A program made the position numbers and the translations under genes. Source: Streptomyces sp. SCUT-3 (GTDB taxonomy: Bacteria > Actinomycetota > Actinomycetes > Streptomycetales > Streptomycetaceae). Taken from it: DNA of 64,000 nt. Under the pieces are notes generated by a model. The model was not told where the DNA came from and searched no databases. It saw only the letters and a program-made list of their open reading frames with translations. Numbering within the stretch: the stretch's first letter is position 1; every line of letters begins with the position of its first letter. Of this stretch, positions 32,521-44,512 are shown piece by piece. Location of the stretch: contig NZ_CP046907.1 in the NCBI RefSeq assembly GCF_014083985.1, positions 5,838,501 through 5,902,500 on the forward strand. Direction: 5' to 3'.

Positions 32521-34136
32521 ATGCTCCTCAATCTCGCCCATGTCTTCGAAGCGGTATCGGCCGCCGTCCCCGACCGGACGGCCGTGGTGTGCGAGCAGGA
32601 CCGCCTCACCTACGCCGAGCTCGACGCCCGGGCCAACCGGCTGGCCCACCACCTGGCCGCGGCCGGTGTCCGGCCCGGGCAGCACGTGGCCCTGCACCTG
32701 CTCAACGGCGTCGAGTTCGTCGAGGCGCTGCTCGGCTGCCTGAAGATCCGGGCGGTCCCGGTCAACGTCAACTACCGCTACACCGACCGCGAACTCGTCC
32801 ACCTCTACACCGACTCCGACTCGGTGGCCCTGGTGGTGGACGAGGAGTTCGCCGCGGCGGCGGCCGGGGCGCTGGACCGCTGCCCGCTCCTGCGCCGGGT
32901 CGTGGTGGTCCGCGGCCGGGGCGGCGCCGGCGCCGCGGCGCCGGAATGGCCGTCCGGCGTCCGGGCCGCCGACTACGAGGAGGCGCTGGCCGCCGCGAGC
33001 CCGGTGGCCGACTTCGCCGGCCGCAGCAACGACGACCTGTACATCGTCTACACCGGCGGCACCACCGGAAACCCCAAGGGGGTGATGTGGCGGCACGAGG
33101 ACTTCTTCTTCGCCGCGCTGGGCGGGGGCAACCCGTTCGGTGAGCCGCACCGCTCCGCCGAGGCGGTGGCGGCCGGCGCCGCCGCGATGCCGGAAATGGG
33201 CTTCCTGGTCCCGATCCCGCTGATGCACGGTGCTGCCTCCTACACCCTCTTCACAGCCCTCTTCATGGGCTTCAAGGTGGTGCTGCAGCGGCGCTTCGAC
33301 CCGGTGGACTGCCTGCGGCTGGTCCAGGAGGAGAAGACGTTCACCCTCGCCGTGGTCGGCGACGCCATCGCCCGGCCGCTGGCCGACGCGATCGCAGCCC
33401 ACGGGGCCGAGTACGACCTGTCCGCCCTCACCCACGTCGCCTCCGGCGGCGCGCTGTTCTCGCGGAGCGTGCGCGAGGAACTGCGGCGGCTGCTGCCGAA
33501 CGTCACGCTGCGGGACGGCTTCGGCGCCTCCGAGTCCGGCGTCGACGGCTCCGTGGTGGTGGGCGAGGACGGCCGGCCGCGGCTGACCGTCGGCCCCGCC
33601 GTCCAGGTGGTCGGCCCGGATTTCAGGCCCGTGGCACCGGGGTCCGGGGAGCCCGGCTGGGTGGCCCGCCGCGGCCACGTCCCCCTGGGGTACTACAACG
33701 ACGAGAGGAAGACCGCCGAGACCTTCCGCACGGTGGACGGCGTCCGCTGGGTGATGCCCGGCGACATGGCCGTCGTCGAGGAGGACGGCTCGATCGTGCT
33801 GCTGGGCCGCGGCTCGCAGTGCATCAACACCGGCGGGGAGAAGGTGTTCCCCGAGGAGGTCGAGGAGGCGCTGAAGGCGCACCCGGCCGTGCTGGACGCG
33901 CTGGTGGCCGGGGTGCCCGACCCCCGGTTCGGCCAGCGGGTCGCGGCGGTGGTCGAGCTGCGCCGGACGCGCCCGAGCCGGGGGCGGCGGATCTGCAGGC
34001 GCACTGCCGGGGCCTGATCGCCGGCTACAAGGTGCCGGCCGCGCTGACCGTGGTGCCCTCCGTGGTGCGCTCGCCGAGCGGCAAGGCCGACTACCGGTGG
34101 GCGCGAAAGGTGCTGTCCGGAGAGCAGCAGGACTGA
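32521..34136 (+). CDS. Steroid-CoA ligase, FadD19-like (one frameshift)
   Basis: 538 residues after restoring one base near 33965. An adenylate-forming ligase with P-loop YTGGTTGNPKGVMW followed by RHEDFFFAALGGGNP, as in FadD19; acidic motif INTGGEKVFPEEVEEAL; and the catalytic Lys in SPSGKADYRWARKVL, which lies beyond the frame break. FadD19 activates C24-type steroid side-chain acids with CoA. ATG 32521 lacks a strong purine site, though GAAGGG is nearby. The break would remove the C-terminal lid with the catalytic Lys and so inactivate the adenylation step if real. A U-tailed hairpin follows. Confidence 0.75.
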
Positions 34137-35366
<1,230 letters not shown>

Positions 35367-35417
35367 ACCCCCCCGCCGACGCACGGAACCAGCACCACGA
35401 AGCCCTGTGAGGACGTC

Positions 35418-37642
35418 ATGACCATTGGACTGACCGAGGAACACCGCGACCTGCGGGACTCCGTCCGCGGCTGGGCCGCCCGCCACGTCACCCCCGAGGT
35501 GGTGCGCGCGGCGGTGGACGCGGACACCGAGACGCTCCCCGGCTTCTGGCCGCTGCTGGCCGAGCAGGGCCTGCTCGGCCTGCACCTGCCCGAGGAGGCC
35601 GGCGGCGCGGGCTACGGCCTGGTCGAACTCGCCGTCGTCGTCGAGGAACTGGGACGCGCCCTGGTGCCCGGCCCGTTCCTGCCGACGGTGCTCGCCGCCG
35701 CGGTGCTGGACGGGGCCGGCCGCGCCGACCTCGTGCCCGCGCTCGCCGACGGCTCCGCCGTCGCCGCCGTCGGCCTCGGCCCCGGCACCCTGACCCTGAC
35801 CCGCGACCCGGCCGGGCGGGCCGTGCTCGACGGGCAGTCCGAGTCGGTGCTCGGCGGCCACCTGGCCGAACTCCTGGTCCTGCCGGCGCGCGAGGGCGAC
35901 CGGACCGTCTGGACGGTGGTCCGCCGCGCGGCCCTGACCGCCACCGACCTGGGCAGCCACGACCGCACCCGGCGCAACTCCCGCTTCCGCGCCGACGCCG
36001 TGGCCCTCGACGACACTGACGTGCTCTCCCTCCTCGGCGAGCGGCGCCCGCTGGACCTGGCCGCGGCGCTCTTCGCCGCCGAGGCGTCCGGCCTGGCCGA
36101 GTGGGCCACCGCCACCGCCGCCGAGTACGCCCGGGTCCGCGAGCAGTTCGGCCGGAGGATCGGCCAGTTCCAGGGCGTCAAGCACCGCTGCGCCAGGATG
36201 CTCGCCCAGGCCGAGCAGGGCCGCGCCTGCGCCTGGGACGCCGCCCGCGCCCTGGTGCCCGGCGCGGTCGCCGACCCCCGCGAGGCCGAGCTGGCCGCGG
36301 CGGTCGCCGCGGCCGTCACGGTGGACGCGGGCTTCGCCACCGCCAAGGACTGCGTCCAGACCCTCGGCGGCATCGGCTTCACCTGGGAGCACGACGCCCA
36401 CCTGTACCTGCGGCGCGCCCAGAGCCTGCGGCTGCTGCTCGGCCCGTCCGCCGCCTGGCGCCGCCGGGTCGCCTCGCTCACCCTGGAGGGCGCCCGCCGC
36501 ACGCTGGACGTCGAGCTGCCCGAGCACGCCGAGCAGGTCCGCGCCGAGGTCCGCGCCGTCCTGGAGCCCGCCCGCGAGCTCCAGGGCCCCGAGCGGCTCT
36601 CCTACCTCGCCGAGCACGGCTTCACCGCCCCCCACCTGCCGGCCCCCTGGGGCCGCGGCGCCGACGCCGTCACCCAGCTGGTCATCGCCGAGGAGATGCG
36701 CGCGGCCGAACTGCGCGCGGCCGACCTGGTCATCGGCGCCTGGGTGGTGCCCACCCTGATCAGCCACGGAAGCCCCGAGCAGCACCGGCGGTTCCTGCCG
36801 CCGACGCTGCGCGGCGACACGGTGTGGTGCCAGCTGTTCAGCGAGCCCGGCGCCGGCTCCGACCTGGCGGCCCTGTCCACCCGCGCGGAGAAGGTCGAGG
36901 GCGGCTGGAGGCTGAACGGCCAGAAAGTGTGGACCTCCATGGCCCGCGAGGCCGACTGGGGGATCTGCCTGGCCCGCACCGACGCCGGCGCCCCCAAGCA
37001 CAAGGGCCTGTCCTACTTCCTGGTCGACATGAGGAGCGCCGGCCTGGACGTCCGCCCGCTGCGCGAGATCACCGGCGACGCCCTGTTCAACGAGGTCTTC
37101 CTCGACGACGTCTTCGTCCCCGACGAGCTCCTGGTCGGCCGTCCCGGCGACGGCTGGAAGCTGGCCCGCACCACCCTCGCCAACGAACGGGTCTCGCTCT
37201 CCCACGACTCCTCGCTCGGCAGCGGCGGCGAGGCCCTGCTCACCCTGGCCGCCGAGCACCCCGGGCCATGGACGACGAGCGGCTCTCGCTGCTCGGGAAG
37301 ATCCTCTCCGACGCCCAGTCCGGCGGACTGCTCGGCCTGCGCACCACGCTGCGCTCGCTGTCCGGGGCACAGCCCGGCGCCGAGTCCAGCATCGCCAAGC
37401 TGATCGGCGTCGAGCACGTCCAGCAGGTGTGGGAGACCGCCATGGACTGGTCCGGGCCGGAGTCGCTCGACGGCGCCTCCGGGGAGGCGTTCGGCCGGCG
37501 GAACGCGACCTGGATGTTCCTCAACTCCCGCTGCCTGTCCATCGCCGGGGGCACCACCGACGTGCAGCTGAACATCATCGGCGAGCGGCTGCTCGGCCTG
37601 CCCCGCGACCCCGAGCCGGTCCCCGGCCCCGCCCGGTCCTGA
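35418..37642 (+). CDS. Fused two-domain acyl-CoA dehydrogenase, FadE34/ChsE3-type (one frameshift)
   Basis: 741 residues after restoring one base near 37264. Two acyl-CoA dehydrogenase units in tandem: the first (to ~residue 370) ends CVQTLGGIGFTWEHDAHLYL, the second has CQLFSEPGAGSDLAALSTRA, LNGQKVWTSMA and C-terminal SIAGGTTDVQLNIIGERLLG. Such fused alpha-beta polypeptides (FadE34, ChsE3, CasC) dehydrogenate steroid-CoAs with a five-carbon side chain, as in cholate and C24 intermediates. The break falls in the second domain's helical part. The start ATG 35418 is preceded by GAGGACG. Confidence 0.8.
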
Positions 37643-37665
37643 ACTCCCCAGGAGAGGAACCCCCC

Positions 37666-38874
37666 ATGGACAGGACGTTCGTCATCGGCGTCGGCATGAC
37701 CAGGTTCGAGAAGCCGGAGACCCGCGACTGGGAGTATCCCGACATGGTCCGCGAGGCCGTCACCGGCGCCCTCGCCGACGCGGGCGTGGAGTACGCGCAG
37801 GTGCGGCGCGCCGCCGTCGGCTACGTCTTCGAGCAGTCCACCGCCGGCCAGCGGGCGCTGTACGACATCGGCCTCACCGGCATCCCCGTGGTCAACCTCA
37901 ACAACAACTGCGCCACCGGTTCCACCGCCCTGCTGACCGCCCGCGACTGGGTGCGCACCGGGCTCGCCGACTGCGCCCTGGCCGTCGGCTTCGAGAAGAT
38001 GAACAAGGGCGTGCTCTCCCCGGGCGCCGGCGGCCTGCCCAAGGTCACCCCGCTCGACCGCCAGCTGGGCATCATGGTGGAGAAGTACGGCTGGGAGCAG
38101 TCCCCGATGACCGCCCAGCTGTTCGGCAACGCCGCCCGCGAGCACATGGAGCGGTACGGCACCACCGTCGAGCAGCTCGCGGCCGTCTCGGTGAAGAACC
38201 ACCGCCACTCCGTCGACAACCCGTACGCCCAGTTCCAGGTGGAGTACACCCTGGAGCAGGTGCTCGGCGACAAGCCGATCCACGCCCCGCTGACCCGCAG
38301 CCAGTGCTCGCCCACCTCCGACGGGGCCGGCGCGGTGGTGGTGGCGAGCGAGCGGTTCGTCCGCGAGCACGGGCTGGAGGACCGGGCGGTGGAGATCGTC
38401 GGCCAGGCGCTCACCACCGACACCGGGGCGGCGTTCGCCGACCGCTCCGCGATCGACGTCGTCGGCGTCGGGATGACCCGCGCCGCGGGCCGGCAGGCAC
38501 TCGCCGAGGCGGGCCTGACCGTCGAGGACGTCGACGTGATCGAGCTGCACGACTGCTTCTCCGTCAACGAGATCCTCACCTACGAGGCGCTGGGCATGTG
38601 CGAGGAGGGCAAGGGCGGTGAGCTGGTGGAGTCCGGTGCCACCACCCACGGCGGCCGGTGGGTCGTCAACCCCTCCGGCGGCCTGATCTCCAAGGGCCAC
38701 CCGCTGGGCGCCACCGGCCTGGCCCAGGCCGCCGAACTCACCTGGCAGCTGCGCGGCACCGCCGGGGCCCGGCAGGTGCCGGGCGCCACCGTGGGCCTGC
38801 AGCACAACGTCGGCCTCGGCGGCGCCTGCGTCGTCACCGTCCTGCGCTCCGGCACCCTCACCCGGGAAGGCTGA
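37666..38874 (+). CDS. SCPx-type thiolase (lipid-transfer protein, Ltp3/4-like)
   Basis: 402-residue thiolase of the non-specific lipid-transfer (SCP-x) class. NLNNNCATGSTALLTAR carries the nucleophilic Cys, NPSGGLISKGHPLGATGLAQ the His, and GLQHNVGLGGACVV the C-terminal motif. Related mycobacterial proteins (Ltp3, Ltp4) take part in thiolytic or aldol cleavage of steroid side chains. AGGAGAGGAA is upstream of ATG 37666. Position between the FadE34-type enzyme and the ChsH3-type hydratase suggests it finishes the same beta-oxidation turn. Confidence 0.87.
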   Translation: MDRTFVIGVGMTRFEKPETRDWEYPDMVREAVTGALADAGVEYAQVRRAAVGYVFEQSTAGQRALYDIGLTGIPVVNLNNNCATGSTALLTARDWVRTGLADCALAVGFEKMNKGVLSPGAGGLPKVTPLDRQLGIMVEKYGWEQSPMTAQLFGNAAREHMERYGTTVEQLAAVSVKNHRHSVDNPYAQFQVEYTLEQVLGDKPIHAPLTRSQCSPTSDGAGAVVVASERFVREHGLEDRAVEIVGQALTTDTGAAFADRSAIDVVGVGMTRAAGRQALAEAGLTVEDVDVIELHDCFSVNEILTYEALGMCEEGKGGELVESGATTHGGRWVVNPSGGLISKGHPLGATGLAQAAELTWQLRGTAGARQVPGATVGLQHNVGLGGACVVTVLRSGTLTREG

Positions 38875-38880
38875 ACCACC

Positions 38881-39756
38881 GTGCCCATCGACGTCACCAC
38901 CGCACTCGCCGCCGAACCGTCCGTCACCCGGATCTCCTGGACCGACCGCGACGTGCTGCTGTACCACCTGAGCCTGGGCGCCGGCGCCGCCGACGCCACC
39001 GACCCCGCCGAGCTGCGCTGGGCCTACGAGCGCGGCCTGCGGGTGCTGCCCACCTTCGCGCTGGTCGCCGGCCAGGGCATCTCCTCCGGCGCCGCCGGGC
39101 CCGCCTCCATGTCGATGCCCGGCGTCGACGTCGACCTGCGCCGCATCCTGCACGGCGGCCAGCGGCTCCGGGTCAACGGCCCCCTCCCGACGGCCGGGAC
39201 CGCCACCGTCGCCTCCCGCGTCTCCGACGTGTGGGACAAGGGCAAGGCCGCCGTCGTCGTCCTGGAGCAGCGGGCCACCGCCGACGACGGCACCGAACTG
39301 TGGACCACCTCCATGCAGATCTGGGCGCGCGGCGAGGGCGGCTTCGGGGGCGACCCGGGGCCGGCCGCCGAGGCCGGGCTGCCCGACCGCGCCCCCGACC
39401 ACGTCCTCACCTCGCCCACCGGCCCGCAGCAGGCCCTGCTCTACCGCCTCAACGGCGACCTCAACCCGCTGCACGCCGACCCGAAGTTCGCCGCCGCGGC
39501 CGGCTTCGACCGGCCGATCCTGCACGGCCTGGCCTCCTACGGCATCGTCTGCCGCGCCGTGGTCGACGGGGTGCTCGGCGGCGACCCCGCCGCGGTGCGC
39601 GACTACGAGGTGCGGTTCGCCGGCACGCTGCTGCCCGGCGAGACCGTCCGCACCTCGGTGTGGGAGGACGGCGACCGGCTCCACCTGCTGGCCGTCTGCC
39701 CCGAGCGCGGCGACGCCCCGGTGCTCACCCACGCCACGATGGAGGTCGCCCGATGA
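38881..39756 (+). CDS. Double-hotdog enoyl-CoA hydratase 2, ChsH3-like
   Basis: 291-residue MaoC/hydratase-2 protein. The C-terminal half has YRLNGDLNPLHADPKFAAAA and FDRPILHGLASYGI, the hydratase-2 signature with catalytic Asp and His, while the N-terminal half is the non-catalytic hotdog. This is the architecture of eukaryotic MFE-2 hydratase and mycobacterial ChsH3, which hydrates the enoyl-CoA of the C5 steroid side chain. GTG 38881 starts six bases after the thiolase stop, and its stop overlaps the next ATG. Confidence 0.87.
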   Translation: MPIDVTTALAAEPSVTRISWTDRDVLLYHLSLGAGAADATDPAELRWAYERGLRVLPTFALVAGQGISSGAAGPASMSMPGVDVDLRRILHGGQRLRVNGPLPTAGTATVASRVSDVWDKGKAAVVVLEQRATADDGTELWTTSMQIWARGEGGFGGDPGPAAEAGLPDRAPDHVLTSPTGPQQALLYRLNGDLNPLHADPKFAAAAGFDRPILHGLASYGIVCRAVVDGVLGGDPAAVRDYEVRFAGTLLPGETVRTSVWEDGDRLHLLAVCPERGDAPVLTHATMEVAR

Positions 39757-40391
39757 GCGCCACCACCGGTACCCCGCTGTCCGCCGTCTCCGCCGACGCG
39801 GCCGTCGACGCCGCCGCCGCGGCGGCCCGCAGGGTGACGGTCGCCCTGCTGCGGGCCGGGGGAGCCGCCCCCGGACTGGAGGAGATCACCGCCCGCCTGG
39901 AGGAGGTCGCCGAGCGGCTCGAGGCCGCCGCGCCCCCGCTGGACGAGCGCCAGGCCCAACTGTGGGAGGGAGGGGGCGCCCACCGCCACGACCCGGTGAC
40001 CGGCACGGAGAACGCGATCGCCCCGCCGCTGGTCCTGCACGGCCAGGAGGACGGCTCCGTCGAGGGCACGGTCACCCTCGACCTGCCCTACCAGGGCCCG
40101 CCCGGCCACGTGCACGGGGGAGTCTCCGCGCTGCTGCTGGACCACACCCTGGGCGTGGCCAACGGCTGGGCGGGGACCTCCGGGATGACCGCCGAGCTGA
40201 CCCTGCGCTACCACCGGCCGACCCCGCTGTTCGAGCCCCTGGTGGTGACCGGCCGTCAGGTCTTCGTCGAGGGGCGGAAGATCCGCACCGAGGGCGCCAT
40301 CACGGCCGGCGGCAGGCTGTGCGTCTCGGCCGAGGGCCTGTTCATCGACAAGCACCTGCCCCGTCCGGGCCGCGGAGCCACCACCGGCTGA
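39753..40391 (+). CDS. PaaI/4HBT-type thioesterase
   Basis: 212-residue hotdog protein. The core GPPGHVHGGVSALLLDHTLG carries the His-Gly-Gly and Asp of 4HBT-type thioesterases. It has an ~85-residue Ala-rich N-terminal extension. It is translationally coupled to the hydratase (ATGA) and ends the operon before a 24-bp hairpin. It may release CoA from dead-end steroid thioesters or recycle CoA; substrate unknown. Confidence 0.8.
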   Translation: MSATTGTPLSAVSADAAVDAAAAAARRVTVALLRAGGAAPGLEEITARLEEVAERLEAAAPPLDERQAQLWEGGGAHRHDPVTGTENAIAPPLVLHGQEDGSVEGTVTLDLPYQGPPGHVHGGVSALLLDHTLGVANGWAGTSGMTAELTLRYHRPTPLFEPLVVTGRQVFVEGRKIRTEGAITAGGRLCVSAEGLFIDKHLPRPGRGATTG

Positions 40392-40431
40392 GCGCACCCG
40401 TGCACCCCGCCCGCGGCGGACCGGGGTGCAC

Positions 40432-40485
40432 GACAAGTGGGAGGGCGGACTCCGCGATGCGGAGTCCGCCCTCCCACTTGTCTTT
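40432..40485 (+). terminator. 24-bp perfect hairpin terminator
   Basis: Arms 40432-40455 and 40459-40482 match completely, loop GAT, then TTTG. It ends the side-chain operon 40 bp after the thioesterase stop. Confidence 0.85.
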
Positions 40486-40568
40486 GCGCCCCCGTCGCCG
40501 TCCCGCCCGCCCGCAGCGGTTTCCCCCGGTCCCGGACCGAGGCCGCGCAGAGCGGTGTTCCCGGACCC

Positions 40569-40616
40569 TTGACCCCCTCCTGGCCGACTCCTAGCATCCC
40601 GTAGCAAGCGCTTGGT
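40569..40616 (+). promoter_or_regulatory. ABC importer promoter with TetR-type palindrome
   Basis: TTGACC (40569-40574), 17-bp spacer, TAGCAT (40592-40597), a good vegetative promoter. The perfect palindrome CAAGCGCTTG (40605-40614), in AGCAAGCGCTTGGTT, overlaps the expected start of transcription, a repressor position. It resembles the KstR2 consensus AAGCAAG-N2-CTTGCTT. The rest of the 394-bp gap (40392-40785) holds the upstream terminator and a long leader but no gene. Confidence 0.65.
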
Positions 40617-40785
40617 TGATGCGGGAACGACCCCTCCGAACCCGCCGGAGCGCCCTCCGTCGTCGTGCCCCGGGCCGGGTGGATCCCCCCTCCGTACGGC
40701 ACGCGCCCCTTCACCACCCGCTGCGGTCGGACATCCGCAACCCATGACCCCGGTGCACCGCCGCGCCGGGAGGAGGAGGCTGGTC

Positions 40786-42192
40786 GTGCTGTACAGGAAA
40801 ACGGTCCGGGGAGCGGCGCTGGTCGCGCTCCTGGCACTGACGGTCCCGGCGTGCGCCACCGACCGGGGCGGCTCCGACGCCGTGCCGGGCAACGCGGCCG
40901 GCGACTCCGCCACCGCCGCCGCCGAGAAGTTCGGCACCCTCGACTCGCCCTGCGGCGAGGGCGACGCCAAGGGCGCGACCGACAAGGGGGTCACCGACAC
41001 CGAGATACGCATCGGCTACGGCGACGACCGCGGCTTCTCCCAGTCCCCGGGCCTGAACAAGGAGATGGGCGACGCGGTCGAGGCGCTCGTCGCCTGGTGC
41101 AACGAGCAGGGCGGCATCAACGGCCGCAAGGTCGTCGGCAACCTCCACGACGCCGCCATGACGCAGGCCAACACCGCCATGCAGGACGCCTGCAGGTCCG
41201 ACTTCATGCTGGTCGGCCACGGCTTCGCCTACGACGGCGCCGCCGAACAGACCCGCATCGCCTGCAAGCTGCCCATGGTCCCCGGCTTCACGGTCAGCCC
41301 CCACGTGGCCAACGCCCCCATGTCCTACCAGGCGATGCCCTTCCCGGCCGACTACGTCAACACCGGCATCTGGCACAACGCCGTCAAGCTCTACCCCGAG
41401 CTGAAGAAGGGACTGGCCGTCGTCAACCACACCTCGCCGGCGCTGGTCTCCGCCAACGCCAAGTCCGTCGAGGGCTGGAAGTCGGCCGGCGTCAAGCCGC
41501 TGGACTGCGGGGTGACGCTCAACTACGCGGGCGAGTCCAGCTACGTGCCGTTCGCCGAGAAGTACAAGTCCTGCGGCGCCGACGGACTGTGGAACAGCCG
41601 CTCCGCCACCCCGTCGCAGTTCAACCTGCTGCAGGCCGTCGACCAGGTCGGCCTCGACCCGGTGCTGTTCTTCGAGGCCACCTGGTACACCGACGCCGTC
41701 GCCAAGTGGAACACCGCCGGACTGGCGGACAAGCTCCACGTCGGCATGCAGTACCAGCCCTTCGAGAACGCCTCCGAGGTCCCGGCCGTGAAGGCCTACA
41801 CCGACCTGGTCACCGCCGAGGGCGGCAAGACCTCCCTGCTCGGCATGCAGGCCGCCTCCTCCTTCCTGCTGTGGGCCACCGCCGCCGAGCAGTGCGGCTC
41901 CGAACTGACCCGCCAGTGCGTGGTCGACAAGCTCTCCGCCGTCCACGAGTGGACCGGCGGCGGCCTGCACGCCGCCACCGACCCCGGGGCCAACCTGCCC
42001 TCCGAGTGCGTCGTGGTGCTCCGCCTCACCAAGAACACGTGGAAGCAGACCCGCCCCGCCGAGGCCGGCGAGTTCGACTGCGACGACTCCTACCTGTTCC
42101 GGCTCAGCAAGAAGAACTGGGGCACCGAGCTCAACAAGGACCGGATCTCCACCGAGTTCCTGACCGACGACGTGATCGAACCGCAGGCCTGA
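40786..42192 (+). CDS. ABC importer substrate-binding lipoprotein (LIV type)
   Basis: 468-residue periplasmic-binding-protein type I (LivJ-like) protein. The N-terminus has Arg/Lys, a hydrophobic stretch ALVALLALTVPAC and a Cys that fits a lipobox, so it is probably a membrane-anchored lipoprotein. VTDTEIRIGYGDDRGFSQSP and NEQGGINGRKV are typical of the family. GTG 40786 was chosen because AGGAGGAGG ends ~7 bases before it and the upstream ATG 40744 would bury the signal sequence. It precedes permease and two ATPase genes. In this steroid locus the ligand is probably a steroid or steroid acid rather than an amino acid; this is inference. Confidence 0.85.
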   Translation: MLYRKTVRGAALVALLALTVPACATDRGGSDAVPGNAAGDSATAAAEKFGTLDSPCGEGDAKGATDKGVTDTEIRIGYGDDRGFSQSPGLNKEMGDAVEALVAWCNEQGGINGRKVVGNLHDAAMTQANTAMQDACRSDFMLVGHGFAYDGAAEQTRIACKLPMVPGFTVSPHVANAPMSYQAMPFPADYVNTGIWHNAVKLYPELKKGLAVVNHTSPALVSANAKSVEGWKSAGVKPLDCGVTLNYAGESSYVPFAEKYKSCGADGLWNSRSATPSQFNLLQAVDQVGLDPVLFFEATWYTDAVAKWNTAGLADKLHVGMQYQPFENASEVPAVKAYTDLVTAEGGKTSLLGMQAASSFLLWATAAEQCGSELTRQCVVDKLSAVHEWTGGGLHAATDPGANLPSECVVVLRLTKNTWKQTRPAEAGEFDCDDSYLFRLSKKNWGTELNKDRISTEFLTDDVIEPQA

Positions 42193-42254
42193 CCCACGAC
42201 CCGCAGCCGGGGGCGCGGCCGACCGCGCCCCCGGCCCTCGCCAAGGGTGTCCCC

Positions 42255-44512
42255 ATGACCGCATTCATCACGTTCACCCTGCTCGGGCTCGTCCTGGGCG
42301 CCGTGTACGCGATCGCCGCCTCCGGGCTGGTACTGACCTACACCACGTCGGGCATCTTCAACTTCGCGCACGGCGCGCAGGCCATGCTCGGCGCCTTCCT
42401 CTACTGGCAGCTGCGAACCGGCTGGAACTGGCCGACCCCGCTCGCCCTCCTCGCCGTCCTGGGCGTCGCCGGCCCGCTGATGGGCGGCCTGATGTACGCC
42501 CTGGTCATGCGGGGGCTGCGCAACACCGCGGAAGTGACCAGGATCGTCGTCACCGTCTCCCTCATGCTGGGGATGCTCTACCTCTCCCAGTGGCTGTGGC
42601 ACCCGGAGGAGCCCCGCGTCTCCGAGATGTTCTTCGGCGTCGACGCCACGGTCCCCGTCCTCGGCGCCACCCTGCGCGTGCACGAGCTGATCGCCCTGGC
42701 CACCGCCGCCGCCCTCGCCCTCGCCCTGCGGCTGCTGTTCACCCGCACCCGCACCGGGGTGGCCATGCGCGGCGCGGTCGACGACCCCGACCTGCTGCGC
42801 CTGAACGGCCACGACCCCGAGCGGATCGCCCTGCTCTCCTGGGCCGCGGGCTCCACCCTCGCCGTGCTCGCCGGCATCCTGATCACCCCCGTCGGCGGCG
42901 GGGCGCTGGAGGCCACCGCGCTCACCCTGCTGGTCATCGACGCCTTCGCGGCGGCGATGTTCGGCCGGCTGCGCAGCATCCCGCGCACCTTCGCCGGGGC
43001 CGTGATCCTCGGCCTGGCCGGCAGCTACGTCCTGGCCTACTTCCCCTCCGCCTGGTCGTGGACCAGCAACTTCCGCGTCTCGCTGCCGATGATCGCCCTC
43101 TTCGCCGTGCTGGTCGCGCTGCCCCAGGACCGGCTGCGCGGCGCCGCGGTGCGCACCCGGGAGCGCTACCGCGTCCCGTCCGTGCGCTCCGCCGCCGCCT
43201 GGGGGGCGGTGCTGGTCGCCTCCGTGGCGCTGCTGCTGCCCCTGATGGAGGACACCGCCGTCACCACCTCACCCTCGGCCTCACCTTCGCCGTCGTCGCC
43301 CTGTCCCTGACCCTGCTCACCGGCTACGCCGGCGAGATGAACCTGGCGGCCTGCTCCTTCGGCGCGGTCGGCACCCTGGTCGCCTTCCACACCGGCATCG
43401 CGGGCAGCGGCCTGGACTCCCGGCTCACGGTGCAGGGCGTGCTGCTGGGCGTCGCGGCGGCCGCCGTCGTCGGCGGCCTGGTGGCCCTGCCCGCCCTGCG
43501 GCTGCGCGGCCTGTACCTGGCGCTGGCGACCATGGCGTTCGGCGTCTTCCTCAGCACCATGGTGCTGCGCGACACCACCGAGCACCACGTCCTCGGCCAC
43601 ACCTTCACGATCTTCCCCACCGGCAGCATCACCGTGCCGGCGATCAGGGTCGGCCCCCTCGACCTGCGCGACGGCCCCGCCTTCCTGATCACCGTCGCCG
43701 TGCTGTTCGCGGCGATCGGCACCGGCCTGGTGGCGCTGCGCAACAGCGGCTACGGCAGGCGGCTGGTGGCCATGAAGGACAGCCCGGCGGCCTCGGCGAT
43801 GCTGGGGCAGAACCTGGTCCGCCTCAAGCTCTCCGTCTTCGTGCTCTCGGCGGCCATTGCCGGCCTCGGCGGCATCCTGATGTCCAGCGCCCTGGGCGCG
43901 GTGGACACCGACACCTACTCCATCGTGGTCAGCCTCTCCCTGCTGATGCTCACCGTGGTGGCCGGCATCGGCTACGTCAGCGGCGCCCTCTTCGGGGGAC
44001 TGCTGGCCGGCGTCGGGTTCTCCCTCCTCGTCACCACCTTCAACGACCTGGCCGCGGCCGACCCCGACCTGGCGGGCCTCTACCGGCTGCTCGGCCACCT
44101 GGTCACCGTCAGCCCGGCCCTGATCGGCGTCGGCGTGGGCCACAACCCCAGCGGAACCGTCCACCAGGTCGTCGAGGGCTACCGCTCGCTGCGCCGCGCC
44201 CGCCCGGTGCTCGTCGGCGGCGCGGTCCTGGAGGCCGTGCTCTACCTGCTCACCCTGTCCGGCGCGATGGACCGGTGGTGGTTCGGCATCCTCACCGTGG
44301 TGCTGGTCATGATGCTCCCGCTCCTCGGCCGGATGCTGATGCCCGCGGCCGTCCTCGGCCCCGAGGAGCACGCCCGCCAACGCCGCGCACTGTCGGAGCC
44401 GGCCGACGACGACGTGCCCCGGACCGAACGGGACCTGCGCGCCCTCGACCGCGCGCTGGGCCTGCCCGCCCCGACCACCGCCGCACCGGGAGTCCGCCGT
44501 GGCACTGCTTGA
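42255..44512 (+). CDS. Fused LivH-LivM permease (one frameshift)
   Basis: 752 residues after restoring one base near 43263. The N-terminal half is LivH-like (GLVLGAVYAIAASGLVLTYT, SGIFNFAHGAQAMLGAF), the C-terminal half LivM-like (LTLLTGYAGEMNLAACSFGA, LRLRGLYLALATMAFG, GLGGILMSSALGAV). In each frame the two halves run into one another with no stop or start between, so a single fused polypeptide is more likely than two genes. It forms the membrane channel of the importer. The final ~130 residues add extra helices and a charged tail. Overlaps the LivG gene by 14 bp. Confidence 0.78.

Noticed and set aside
42255-44512. Two separate livH and livM genes
   Set aside because: No stop codon separates the halves in either frame, and no internal start with ribosome site is seen at the join; a fused gene with one lost base explains it better.
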